Shown here piece after piece: positions 11,835-28,529 of a DNA stretch of 64,000 nucleotides (position 1 is the first letter of the stretch; each line of letters starts with the position of its first letter). A program made the position numbers and the translations under genes. Source of the DNA: Liolophura sinensis (Eukaryota; Mollusca; Polyplacophora; Chitonida; Chitonidae); contig NC_088302.1 in NCBI RefSeq assembly GCF_032854445.1, forward strand, positions 41,482,191 to 41,546,190. The letters are read 5' to 3'. The notes beneath the pieces are model-generated. The model saw nothing but the letters and a program-made list of their open reading frames with translations. It searched no databases and was not told the DNA's origin.

Positions 11835-12040
11835 CACGAGTATGGAAGCCAGGTGCGGCCACCTGCGTTTTCTTACTTTCGCCCTCATAAATAAATGGTC
11901 GAAAGCGCGAAAGGACGAAGCCCGAAAACGCAAAAGAGCGAAGGTCGAAAAGCCGAAAGTGCGAGACAAAAGCCCAAAAATGCGAGGCGAAAACACGAAA
12001 CCGCAAGGTTGGCACAACGCGATACTTAAAACGATCAAGC
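11835..12040 (+). repeat. CGAAA-rich repeat, single arm
   Basis: A 200-bp stretch in which CGAAA or CGAAG recurs every 7-9 bases. It matches the reverse complement of the right arm of the hairpin at 14110-14450, including the flanking GGTGCGGCCACCTGCG-type block and an ATAAATAAAT box. Open frames on both strands are composition artefacts. Confidence 0.75.
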
Positions 12041-12088
12041 ACACTGCGCTGCTTTCCACAACACACGAATTTCCCATTTCGCTTATTT

Positions 12089-12720
12089 CTACTTCCATAG
12101 ATAACAACTTTTGTTTCTAGATTCCAAATATCCGCAATATTCTTCATAAGCATTTAACATATTTTGTAATTCACATCGTGAAGGTGCCATTATCACAGTA
12201 TTATCTGCATATAGTAGGGCAAATATTTTTATATACAGATTATTTGTCTGGACTGTAATTCCAGTACATCCTTTGCCTTTCAGATAGGTTTCCAAATAAT
12301 GTACACATGATTTAATATCATTATATATTGATAAAATCATATGAAAAATTTTACCTCTTATACCATGCTTGGTAAGTTTTAAACAAAAAGTTTCAAAAGA
12401 CAAAACATACATTGAGAGCCCTTTGTTCTAAATAGCCGTGAAGACCTTGCCCATGCAGCTTAGAAAAGTGATTAAGCAGTAATTATCCTTATTTATGAAA
12501 ATAGGCTTAATTATACCCGTACGCCAGTCTTTAGGTACTCATGCAGTATTTACGATCATATTAAAAAACTCTGATAGTTATCTTTTGGGATTGAGAATGT
12601 TTCCTTAATGTATTCGTTAACCATATTGTCAACACCTCCAGATTTATTGTTTTTAACCTGTTTTACTGTGCTTTCTAATGCCTCAAGGGTAATCTTCTAA
12701 TTCAGAGGACCAGTGTTTAC
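12089..12720 (-). pseudogene. LINE reverse transcriptase fragment
   Basis: On minus, 12089-12412 is open for 107 codons and contains LLYADNTVIMA, a variant of the catalytic Y-A-D-D block of non-LTR reverse transcriptases. The upstream part (to about 12720) continues the domain in broken frames, with recognisable K-S-x-G-V-D and DWRTG motifs. The second catalytic aspartate is replaced by N and there are stops, so the copy is dead. The clade cannot be named safely. Confidence 0.75.
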
Positions 12721-13595
12721 CTCACTGTTTAGTAAAATTTCCCTGCCCGTCCTTGTGGTTTACCTGTATTTTGTGAATAGCGTTTTTGTACTTTTTGCTA
12801 ACCGTGCGTAATAAATCTTTGTTTTCTTGGGTTGTGTAACAAGTCCTTATTTTCTTGAGTTCTGTGCTTTCCGTGTTTTATATTCGACCCTTTTTCTGTA
12901 CCTGCCTTGTTAATCCATGTTGTGTTTCGACTTGCATAAGGTGTTCTTTGTGTATGTTTGTACTGCTACGGCTTCCATTGCTCCCTAACGCCGCCTCAAC
13001 TAGGATGTTTTCTATATTTTTTCGCATGTTTTACTTTTGTTAACGTTCTCTATGTATAGATTTTTTGTCGTTCTATCTTGTTCCCATTTGTTTTGAGGTT
13101 TGTGGGTGTGCTATTTGTCACACTGTACCCGGCATCGGAGACTAAAAGTGACAGGACACTGGACATCTGAGAACAAAGCGCAAAATTCATGTACTTCAAA
13201 ACTCATTCTTTAATGCGTCTGTTGAAGCTAATAGGTAATCTACTGTTGTAGTGGCCTTTTCCATACCTCTGTCATTTCCTGACCGACCATTACATATGAA
13301 AATGTTATTAAACTTGCACAGTTGTAGTAGTCTATTGCCATAAATATCAGCATTTTTTATCAGCGTTACATCGTTGAAGAGGGATTTTCATTCCTGGAAG
13401 TAACAGTGGTCTACAACACAAAAATCAGCATTTTCGCTTGTTCGGCTATTAAAATCTCATAACGCAGAGACATGCAGAGGTTTGAGCAAGTTTTCTGACA
13501 AGTTCCCTTTCAATAGTTGGTCCTCGCTCGTTTTTTTATCTTATATTTTTTTCTTAATTTTTAGTCCAACACTCATGATTTAGCTTCTGTAGTGG
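12721..13595. other. Intergenic, possibly further LINE debris
   Basis: T-rich on plus, with no supportable gene. It may be the more degraded 5' side of the LINE fragment. Confidence 0.35.
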
Positions 13596-13599
13596 CGTA

Positions 13600-14055
13600 C
13601 TCAGGGATAGTGGGACACAGACCCCCATTACAACTTCCGGAATGTAATTCTGTGTATTTTAGGGTGTAAAGTCTTTTTCTTCGCCGCCAGCCTGCCGTTT
13701 TTGGTGCAGGTACAGGTGCATGCTTGGTATCAAAATGATGGAAATTGTCTATGCTTTGGGCAGGTATGAGTTTCAGTGATGAAAGTTTGAAATTCTGGGC
13801 GAGAGGATACAAGGAGACAGGTGGTGATGAGGCTGCGAGTGACGTCCCCTTGGCGTTGCTAGGCACCCCTCCCAACTACCGGCATGGAAAGGTCCAGATT
13901 TTGACGTCAACCGATGTCAAGATTTTTATGGCTTTTATCTCACAGGCTGGGCCTGGTATGCACCAAAGCTTATTGGCCACGAAATGTTTGGGACTGAGCT
14001 ACAGTGCTAAACGTTAACATTGTCGCTCATGGAAAATGGGGATCTGTTGCCTGAT
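13600..14055 (+). repeat. Inverted duplicate, left copy
   Basis: Matches 16380-16765 in reverse complement over about 400 bp with few mismatches. Shared landmarks are ATTTTAGGGTGTAAAGTC, the GCCAGCCTGCCGTTTTTGGTG block and CAATGTTAACGTTTAGC. Both copies keep an open frame ending in LGLSYSAKR. It is probably two insertions of one dispersed element in opposite orientation. Confidence 0.75.
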
Positions 14056-14109
14056 CTGTGGCTTTACGCAGCACGCTGACAACACACTCAGACCAGAAAT
14101 CTAAACAGC

Positions 14110-14450
14110 AGGAAGTTAACTTTGCTCTTTCGCGTTTTCGACATTTTCCAAAGAGCAAACGAGCAAAGCTGACCTTGCATTTTCGCCTTGGGAAAAGGTC
14201 GAATCCCGAAAATGTAAGGCAAAAACCCCAAAACGCGAGGCGAAAACCCGAAAGTGCGAAGTTGTGCCAACTTCGCGCTTTCGTGTTTTTGCCTCACGAT
14301 TTCGGCTTGTTGCCTCGAACTTTCGGGTTTTCGACCTTCGCGCTTTCGCGCTTTCGGACTTCGTCCTTTCGAAGTTTTCGACCTTTTATTTATTAGGTCG
14401 AAATTAAGAAACGCGAGTGGCCACATTCGCCTTCCACACACGAGCACTGG
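14110..14450. repeat. CGAAA-rich imperfect palindrome
   Basis: Two arms of about 150 bp are complementary around a centre near 14267 (GAAGTTGTGCCAACTTCG). Each arm is built of CGAAA/TTTCG words every 7-10 bases. A single arm recurs at 11835-12040. The layout suggests a hairpin-forming non-autonomous transposon. No target duplication was identified. Confidence 0.75.
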
Positions 14451-14776
14451 GAGAAATTCCGTGTCCCAGATAGGGATTAACCGGAAGCTGGAGAGCCAGT
14501 GATCAGAAGTCACCCACCTTTTACTCACCGAGCTACGTTGTGCTCTCTGGGGTTTATATAAGCCTTTTGCGAGTATGAGGAGACAATGGTCAGTGTTCCC
14601 AGAAGTACACATTAACAGAGAGAAATGTCATGCTCTTCATATGATTGTACTTCTGCACACTTCATTCACAAAAATTATTATTGTCCTGTTTCTACATTAT
14701 GATTGTGGGGTGGTAACATTTTTTCAGTGAATGACTTCAGGTATATGCCGGGAAAACGGACGTGTCCACTGTTTGA

Positions 14777-14845
14777 TTTATTTATTTATTTGACTGTTGT
14801 TCAACGGCATACTCCAGAATATTTCACTTATACAATGGCTGTCGG
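14777..14845 (-). mobile_element. SINE 3'-end fragment
   Basis: Only the tail-proximal part remains: TTTATTTATTTGACTGTTGTTCAACG followed by a diverged ACTCCAGAATATTTCACTTATAC block. Confidence 0.7.
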
Positions 14846-16375
14846 TTTCAGGGGTGGCGGAAGCCTGAGTGCTTTTGGCAACTTACTGACAAACTTCTCA
14901 AATACAACGGACAAAGGACCTCGAATTGTAAGGCCGGGAATCGGCCTTAATGCAAGGAAGTGTGCACCTGAAGAGGCGAAACTGACAGACCAGGGCCTAT
15001 AACTGACACTCATACGGCCACTTTTTTCAGTTCTGTCTTACTTTTTTCACCCTACTATATGGCAAACATGCGAGTTATAAAGCACATGCACTGAAGCGAT
15101 GAACAGGATATTAAATCGAAAAATAGTTAAATCGAAAACACTGTAGTGTGGGGAAAATCACTGCATCACAAATGTAACTCAGAACGTGAAAATGTTTGAG
15201 CACAAAGATAGGCCTATGCATCAGTCAGATAAATAAATATGTAACAAATGTAACTTTCAGTCTATATTTCCGCAACGCATAACATGTTAATGATAGCTAG
15301 AGGATAGCTATGATTTCGCTATAGTTACGTCATACCATACCTTAACAATTATCCATTCTAACTTATGATAACACTTATTTAATGCAAGACGATCTATATC
15401 TTTACTCACACAAAAGTATGTTTCCAAAGAAAAAACAACCCACAAAGATTCGAACGCTTTCTAGAGGTGCACCCTGTTTTCAACAGTGACTTCGTTAGTT
15501 CATTGACATTGAAAGATGCCTAAGAGGCTATGGCATAAATGCGTGTTTTAAGTCAAATGTTAACAAAAACGAAACATTGACAGCACGCAGAAAAAAAAAA
15601 CGCGTGAATGTTTCCGAAAGAATATTTTTTCTGGTTAACGTTGATCTTCATACTACAAATAAAAACAGAGCCTCGTTTGAGCAATAAATTGGTGTTTGTA
15701 ATCGAGAGTGCATTTCTGGAGGGTTATTACTAAGTAACCGTGCATTTCATGGCCGTATAACTTTTATGGGTGCTTCAACCACCAGTAAATTAATCAAATA
15801 AATAAAAGGGTACCTTTTCTATTTTTGTCGTGATACATAACCTACATATCGCAGTTCAAATTAAGCAAACGGATGCATATTGAGAAAACTTTAAGCAATC
15901 ATGAGAGAATTACTTCTGTATACCGACAATGCAGCTGTTTCCTCTGGTGTCACGCGAACTGTGTTTTTCCGCCATTTATCAGCGTGTGCTACGAGTGACA
16001 AAACATGGTGTATCCAGTTTCTCTAACACAGCACATCATATGGCCTCAGAAGAATTACATATTTAAAGAAGAAAACTTGACACTTTAGGCTGAAAAGAGC
16101 ACATTTTTTTTTCTATCTGGTGGTGCCTGCTGCATAATTTTGCGATTTTCCTCGCCATACACGTAGAGCCTGAAAACGGCAAAGCTGGCATAAATCGCTG
16201 AGTTCATCGCGTCCTCCATCATTCACACCCTGTAATTTATGCAGGGGGTGTGTTGCCTATCAGCCAATGAGAGTCGATAAAACTGCCGGCATGTTCGTAT
16301 AAACTTGGAACCTACGTCCAACATTCCGGTTTCCCGATCGGTAAGCGGAAAACGAAATGTACTTTTCGCTACCTG
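14846..16375. other. Intergenic between the inverted duplicates
   Basis: No gene. A SINE tail relic (AATCAAATAAATAAAAG) ends near 15810. An isolated box-B-like word on minus (GTTCGAATC near 15450) has no accompanying tRNA structure. Confidence 0.45.
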
Positions 16376-16379
16376 GCCA

Positions 16380-16765
16380 CAGACCCCCCATTAGTTTTCC
16401 ATAAGCGACAATGTTAACGTTTAGCGCTGTAGCTCAGTCCTAAACATTCCATGGCCAATAAGCTTTGGTGCATACCTGGCCCAGCCTGTGAGATAAAAGC
16501 CATAAAAATCTTGACATAGGTTGACGTCAAAACCTGGACCTTTCCATGCCGGCAGCTGGGAGGGGTGCCTAGCAACGCCAAGGGGACGTCACTCGCAGCC
16601 TCATCAGACTCATCGTTTTGATACCAAGCATGCACCTGTACACCAAAAACGGCAGGCTGGCAGCAAAAAAAAGACTTTACACCCTAAAATACACAGAACT
16701 TCAATCGAAAATTGTAAAAACCGAAGCTGTAATGGAGGTCTTTGTCCACCTTCTGGGAAGAAGAG
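16380..16765 (-). repeat. Inverted duplicate, right copy
   Basis: Reverse-complement partner of 13600-14055, with the same open frame on minus (16414-16635) ending LGLSYSAKR. The two copies differ by scattered substitutions and a short insertion near 16700-16720. Confidence 0.75.
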
Positions 16766-16769
16766 TTCT

Positions 16770-18384
16770 ACGGAAAATGTACGACCTGCACTTCGGCCGT
16801 TTCCGACGGCAATTCTCCTCCTAACATAGAAGACTTCAGAACAAGTTCTTGGGCAAATTGGAGTCGCCCACAGCGGATTTTGGCGTTGACTTTATTTATC
16901 AATTTATCAACTTGAGGTACATATTAGAAATTTTTTATGGCATGCACCTGCGAGGGGAAATACATACTCTTTTCAATGGTATTTGTTTATCATTTCAATT
17001 TTCTTCTCCTTTAATGTCGATCTGTGGAATTACCATTGAAGAGGAAGTACAAAATTACTCTGGCTGTTAGATGTACTTTGACTCCTCTTCCAATATAGCT
17101 AAAGGCTAAATTATCTGTTGTCCTTTCTTCTTAAGTTTCCCACCCAACTGAAGCGATAGGTATGAACAATTCAGGAAAAGAAAAGACGAACCAGTCAAAC
17201 AGCCATTTTGTTCATCATACGCGTATTAATGTATTCTTCCCATAAATTGATGACAACAGATGAAATGCTCAAATTTTGTGTGTTCAGGTTTGTTTGACAT
17301 GTTCTTATAGGAAGGCTGATATCCTATTGGAAATATCTACACGCCAATAACAAGATACATGGAAAACAAAAAAAAAAACAACAAAGAACAAAAAAAAAAC
17401 CGGTATACTAATTATACAAATCAAAGTATATACATACACATCAATTTTAAACTGCCCCATTACATAATGACATTAACACCATCCTTTGCCTGAGCCTAAC
17501 CCTCACAGCAGATGAAAGTTCTACATAAATGTCATGTTGTATCCCAACCCATACCTGGCATATTTAACAATATCACAGAAAAATGTATTTGGTAGCATGT
17601 CTGCGAAAGAGCTCTCCAGTAGGTGACACTTGAAATTCATCTGTGTACATGAAATACTTAAATATTTACTTTAAAATGGATTCTAATATTTATAAATTAC
17701 ATCATTTAATAAGTACGTCGGGCACCAATGATGGTACATCCACCTCATGTTATTGTGCTTTAATACATGAACTCAATACATGCAGAAAGCTTAACATACC
17801 ATCCTTTACCATTTACCTTAAAAAAACTGTTATTGGATGTTGATGCTTGGGGAATGACATAAACCACGCCTGACTGTGCTTTGTGCAGGACAGCTAAAAA
17901 TGACACCTTCCACCCTTACAATCATATTATGTTAAAGTTGATGCACTTGTATGTTACATACAATGATGAAACTTATGCTTCCTACATGAATGTTTGTGCC
18001 AAGAGTTCAGAAAGTGACCAAGATGTCACCATGAATGACAGTGTAAAATTATTTTGAGGCTTACGATGCATGATGTAACTTAAGAACTACCGTTCTTCAT
18101 TGTAACAAATATGGTAAATGTGGCTCTCTTGTTCGAGCTACCAAAGCTTACGAGAGCCACTAACACCCACATGAACAGATTTGTGACATGTTAACATTTT
18201 ATGAAAACATGCATTGTTTGTTACAAAATAAAGTCTCCATGACTGTTATTATGGACAATATGCTAACTCGAAACAGAATACCACATTTTGCAGCTGAACA
18301 AATAAATAGGCCTACTGTTATGATTCAAATATTCTTAGGTTATGTAACTGTATCAGGCTACTTGTATAAATAGATATACATGAT
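16770..18384. other. Intergenic downstream of GNPTG
   Basis: AT-rich, no gene recognised. Two A-runs lie near 17369-17400. The 3' UTR of GNPTG should run into this stretch from 18384 downward, but I see no clear AATAAA on minus close to the stop. Confidence 0.45.
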
Positions 18385-19320
18385 TTAATGAGTTGGTATT
18401 TGTGCTGCTGGTGAAGAGTTATTACTTTTCGCAGTACTGTTGTGATCATTATGTTCGGTGCCTTCATGGCCACGTAAAGCTAATAGTGTCCGAAGTCCTT
18501 CCACTTCGTTTTTCAGTTTATTGTACTCTTCTGAGCACTTTGCTAGGTTGTCAAACTCCCCTTTGGCTTCATTTTCTTTCTGTTTTTCCTCCTCTTTTGC
18601 TTTCTTGGCCAATTCCTTTTTCATGGACAACGACAAATAGTATCCAGCACTCTCGAATATTTTGGCAAGTTTTTTCTTGTAACCTTTTTCTGTGACTTCC
18701 TCCTGGTATAACGCCCCTTCTAAACGGTCCCAGGCCAGCTGCAGCTCTTTACTGAGTGTTGGATACACAAGCATGGAGTGAGGGTGACACACATATGGTG
18801 TCACAAACGTGATCTGGTAATGACAAGTTGACGGTTCCGAAGCGTTAGTCAGTTGATTCTTCTCGCCACACGCGAACACAACTCTCACGCGCCGATACGA
18901 CGTTCCACATCGATCACCTTCCCGATACAACATAGCCACAAACGTGTTGTTTTCGATTTCCCACTCTTGGTACACACCCAGAATACCGTGATAGGGATTC
19001 CAGCGAAGGCTTTTCTCTTGCTGTGTTATGTTTGAAAAATGGCACACTTCGTAAGAGTAGCTATTATCGTCCAGTTTGAAACATTCGTTCCAAAACTTTT
19101 TCAGATGTTGTGGTCCCGAGAAATTAGCAGGTGCTACCCGCATTGTCAGTTTTGGTTCGTTTGGTTCCGTGCGATGACGCTGATCCCACATGTTATTCCA
19201 GCCATAGCTTGACGGCTCCTCGACTATTTTCATCGCTATTTGCTCACTAGCAGACAGCTGCAGAAAACAACATAATAAAATTAACAGAACTAGCATGTTG
19301 TTGTTTGCAACGCTCATCAC
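18385..19320 (-). CDS. GNPTG: N-acetylglucosamine-1-phosphotransferase subunit gamma
   Basis: A 311-codon uninterrupted frame. Residues 1-24 are a signal peptide. The motif MKIVEEPSSYGWNN, the block ITQQEKSLRWNPYHGILG-x-YQEWEIENNTF and SEPSTCHYQITF..CHPHSMLVYPTL are hallmarks of the gamma subunit. Residues about 70-180 form the mannose-6-phosphate-receptor-homology (MRH) domain with Cys at 80, 93, 138, 151, 166 and 178. After about 230 comes a lysine/glutamate-rich coiled-coil-like stretch and an Asn/Ser-rich tail. In animals the alpha/beta/gamma complex adds GlcNAc-phosphate to mannose on lysosomal hydrolases in the Golgi, and gamma helps recognise substrates. Several N-glycosylation sites are visible (NFS, NIT, NNT, NAS). 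Vertebrate GNPTG has many introns and here there is none, which suggests intron loss or retroposition. The gene starts back to back with RPS17. Confidence 0.93.
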   Translation of the reverse strand: MMSVANNNMLVLLILLCCFLQLSASEQIAMKIVEEPSSYGWNNMWDQRHRTEPNEPKLTMRVAPANFSGPQHLKKFWNECFKLDDNSYSYEVCHFSNITQQEKSLRWNPYHGILGVYQEWEIENNTFVAMLYREGDRCGTSYRRVRVVFACGEKNQLTNASEPSTCHYQITFVTPYVCHPHSMLVYPTLSKELQLAWDRLEGALYQEEVTEKGYKKKLAKIFESAGYYLSLSMKKELAKKAKEEEKQKENEAKGEFDNLAKCSEEYNKLKNEVEGLRTLLALRGHEGTEHNDHNSTAKSNNSSPAAQIPTH

Positions 19321-19428
19321 TCTTCTCGGAAGTACATTGAGAGTTCAGTCCCTTTAGTTACAATATTAGCCAATCGAACCACCTCATTATCGCTGAGCCC
19401 CATCACTTCCTTTTTCTATTTGTCCAAC
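19321..19428. promoter_or_regulatory. Bidirectional promoter of GNPTG and RPS17
   Basis: About 85 bp separate the GNPTG ATG (19320, minus) from the likely RPS17 start in the pyrimidine tract at about 19404-19417. The interval holds an ETS-like CGGAAGT (19327-19333) and a CCAAT box (19370-19374) and no TATA box. The CTTCCTTTTTCT tract fits the terminal oligopyrimidine signal that puts ribosomal protein mRNAs under growth-dependent translational control. The GNPTG 5' UTR must be very short. Confidence 0.8.
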
Positions 19429-26268
<6,840 letters not shown>

Positions 26269-26311
26269 AACGCCAACAAAATAATGTACAAAAACCACAA
26301 GGAAAAATAAC

Positions 26312-26317
26312 AATAAA
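26312..26317 (+). promoter_or_regulatory. RPS17 polyadenylation signal
   Basis: AATAAA 44 bp after the stop codon; a second AATAAA lies at 26367-26372. The short 3' UTR fits a ribosomal protein mRNA. Confidence 0.8.
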
Positions 26318-26379
26318 CCCTTCTCTTTGAAGAGTGAGACTGGTTGTATTGTTGTTACTTTTTCACAATAAATAATTAT

Positions 26380-27385
26380 ATCTGGCACACTAGTATTTTG
26401 CACCTTTCACTTCTCACTGAGGTTTTGGTGTCTGGTGTCTGACAGGACAAGGGTATGACCTTCAGCAATGTCATCTGCCACAACGGGGTATTGTTGTGAC
26501 TAAGATGTTCAAAGTGAAGTTGAAACAATTATTTTGATACCGTATGTTTGCATCAATATCCTGTTCTGTCATATCTGTGCTTAGATGACTGTTTATTACA
26601 CAAACACTCATTATCAAGGCCTGAGGAGCGACCAACCTTGAGTTCAGCTCAGTCGATCATAGAAAGTTAACAGAGCTAGTACCATACCCTAAGCGTTGGG
26701 GTCGGCATCCAATAACAGTTAAAGGAATGTAAAGGTAAACCACATGTAAGGTTGGTGTCTCAAAAAGTACCCCAGGTATTGAGTTCAAGTTGCACTTGGA
26801 CGTGAAACATAATTACGCGAAGAGAATGTTCCAACATTGATGCCCTGTGTGTATATTAATTACCATAATACATATAACAAGGTTGATGACTCAAGAAGGT
26901 GGTATCTCATGTCCATTAGCAAAGAAGCATGAAGTTGTATGATAACGTTGACACAATGAAGTTAATTTATCGCGACAATCATGCATTCTTCTCAGCATGG
27001 AAAACGGGATTTTCCTTAAATCATTCCTTAATGTTAATAAATCGGTAAGGTATTGTCACTCCTCTGTATAATGAACTGTTTAAATGCAGATGCCACCTGC
27101 AAGTCAAATGCCTGAAGTCTTGAGAAATCCGTTTGTCGTGAATTTGCACACGACGCCTGCTGTCCGTGATATCACACCGTTTCCCCCATAACCCAACTCA
27201 GATCAGCACTCGGGCCACAGCTAGGTATAACCTTTCCATGCGAAGGAATGGACAATTCCGAGGTCTTTATAAGGAGAACTTTGTATCCGTCGGTCACTGT
27301 CAGGCACCAGGTTTCTGTCGTACTTTGTCAATCTCTCCAGCTGAAATCGCCAAATTATGTTTTGATTAACTATCAGCTTTCTTAA
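26380..27385. other. Intergenic, nothing recognised
   Basis: No gene, RNA or clear repeat seen. Confidence 0.5.
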
Positions 27386-27668
27386 ATTTATTTATTTATT
27401 TATTTATTTATTTATTTGGTAGGATTTTTTTGTCATACTCAAGAATATAACACTTACATCTGGCCAGTATTATGGTGGGAAGAGACCGGGCAGAACTCGG
27501 AGGAATACCACGACTGTTCTCAGGTAGCTGCATGCTTTTCCACGTACCACTGCCAGGGAAGCCAGCATGAGCTGGATGTGAACTGACAGCAATGACATTA
27601 GTGACAGGCCCCTGGGTCATTGCGTTGCGCTATAGAATGCTGACAACTAAGCCACGTGGGTCCCCAAG
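27386..27668 (-). mobile_element. SINE copy, near full length
   Basis: A long TTTA tail on plus (27386-27418), a diverged body (CAGTATTATGGTGGGAAGAG) and the tRNA-like head to GTGGGTCCCC. Substitutions are frequent, so it is an older copy. Confidence 0.85.
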
Positions 27669-27727
27669 AAACTGTTGTACTGGTTATGGTGAAATTGTGA
27701 TTGCACCAGCTTAACTATAAATACATA

Positions 27728-27800
27728 TTCATTCATTTATTTGATTGGCGTTCGACAAGATGCTGAAGAATATTTCAGTTTTACGACCTCGGTTAGATTT
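27728..27800 (-). mobile_element. SINE 3'-end fragment
   Basis: CATTTATTTGATTGGCGTT with a diverged GAAGAATATTTCAG block; only the tail-proximal part remains. Confidence 0.65.
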
Positions 27801-28172
27801 GGATGAATTAACAAAATTCGGAATTTTCATTGAAAACTGCTCAGAGGGTTATTTGATTGTTGTTAAGCCCATACTTAAGATTTTTTCATTTAGCTGCTAG
27901 TTTTATAGACGGAGGTAATTAGAGTATAATCCGGGTATACCATGTACAGGCCTTTGGTATAGAAAACGAGTCGTCTTCAACCTAGGACTAATATAACAGT
28001 AATACTTGTCACAGTAACTCCAAAGCCTGATGGTAACAATTAGACAGGGGAATAAAGAAATGCCTGTCTCAGCCCACCAAGCGCGTTCCAAACGTCCCTT
28101 TAATTCCCTTGAATTAGCCAACCAAAAGCCTAAACTTTAGTGAATTTGAGTATAACGATGAAGTTATAAATA

Positions 28173-28523
28173 CTAAAATATGTACTGGCCAACGCGGCTT
28201 ACCATTTCGTCGGCCTGGTCCACGGTAATGTCAGGGTTGTTTCGCTTTGTTGTTGTTTTCCGTGGGGTGGGGATGTAGTAGAGGCGGTTTACAGCCTGCT
28301 CTACCTCATCGGCCGTCATTTTCTGATGGCCCATTCCGAACTCCGGCTTAACGATGGTTCCCCACGGGTGCTTGAAGGTAGAGCGATTGGCCGACATCCT
28401 GACCGCTTCGACGGCAGACTGTGCGTGGTAACCCGGTGTTATAGTGGACCTGCCAGGAGACGGATGACCTACAACAACGACTGTACAGGTCACCAGCTCA
28501 CTTGTACAGTCGCATACCAGCAT
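28173..28523 (-). CDS. Hypothetical coding exon, function unknown
   Basis: A 116-codon open frame on minus whose central part (GYHAQSAVEAV, HPWGTIVKPEFGMGHQK, TADEVEQAVNRLYY) has a coding-like composition, with GC-rich third positions unlike the AT-rich surroundings. A good donor ATG|GTAAGC lies at 28203/28202 (phase 0), so the last ten codons may be intron. Possible acceptors TTGTTGTAG or CTGGCAG near the 5' side suggest that the first 25 or so residues may also be intron. I do not recognise the family. It could be one internal exon of a gene whose other exons I did not find, or a processed fragment. Confidence 0.45.
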   Translation of the reverse strand: MLVCDCTSELVTCTVVVVGHPSPGRSTITPGYHAQSAVEAVRMSANRSTFKHPWGTIVKPEFGMGHQKMTADEVEQAVNRLYYIPTPRKTTTKRNNPDITVDQADEMVSRVGQYIF

Positions 28524-28529
28524 TACTCT

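Noticed and set aside
11826-14612. Arg/Ser/Phe-rich open frames on both strands
   Set aside because: They come from the CGAAA-rich repeat, which lacks stop codons on both strands by composition.
15440-15475. Box-B-like word on minus suggesting a tRNA gene
   Set aside because: No cloverleaf pairing and no box A at the right distance.
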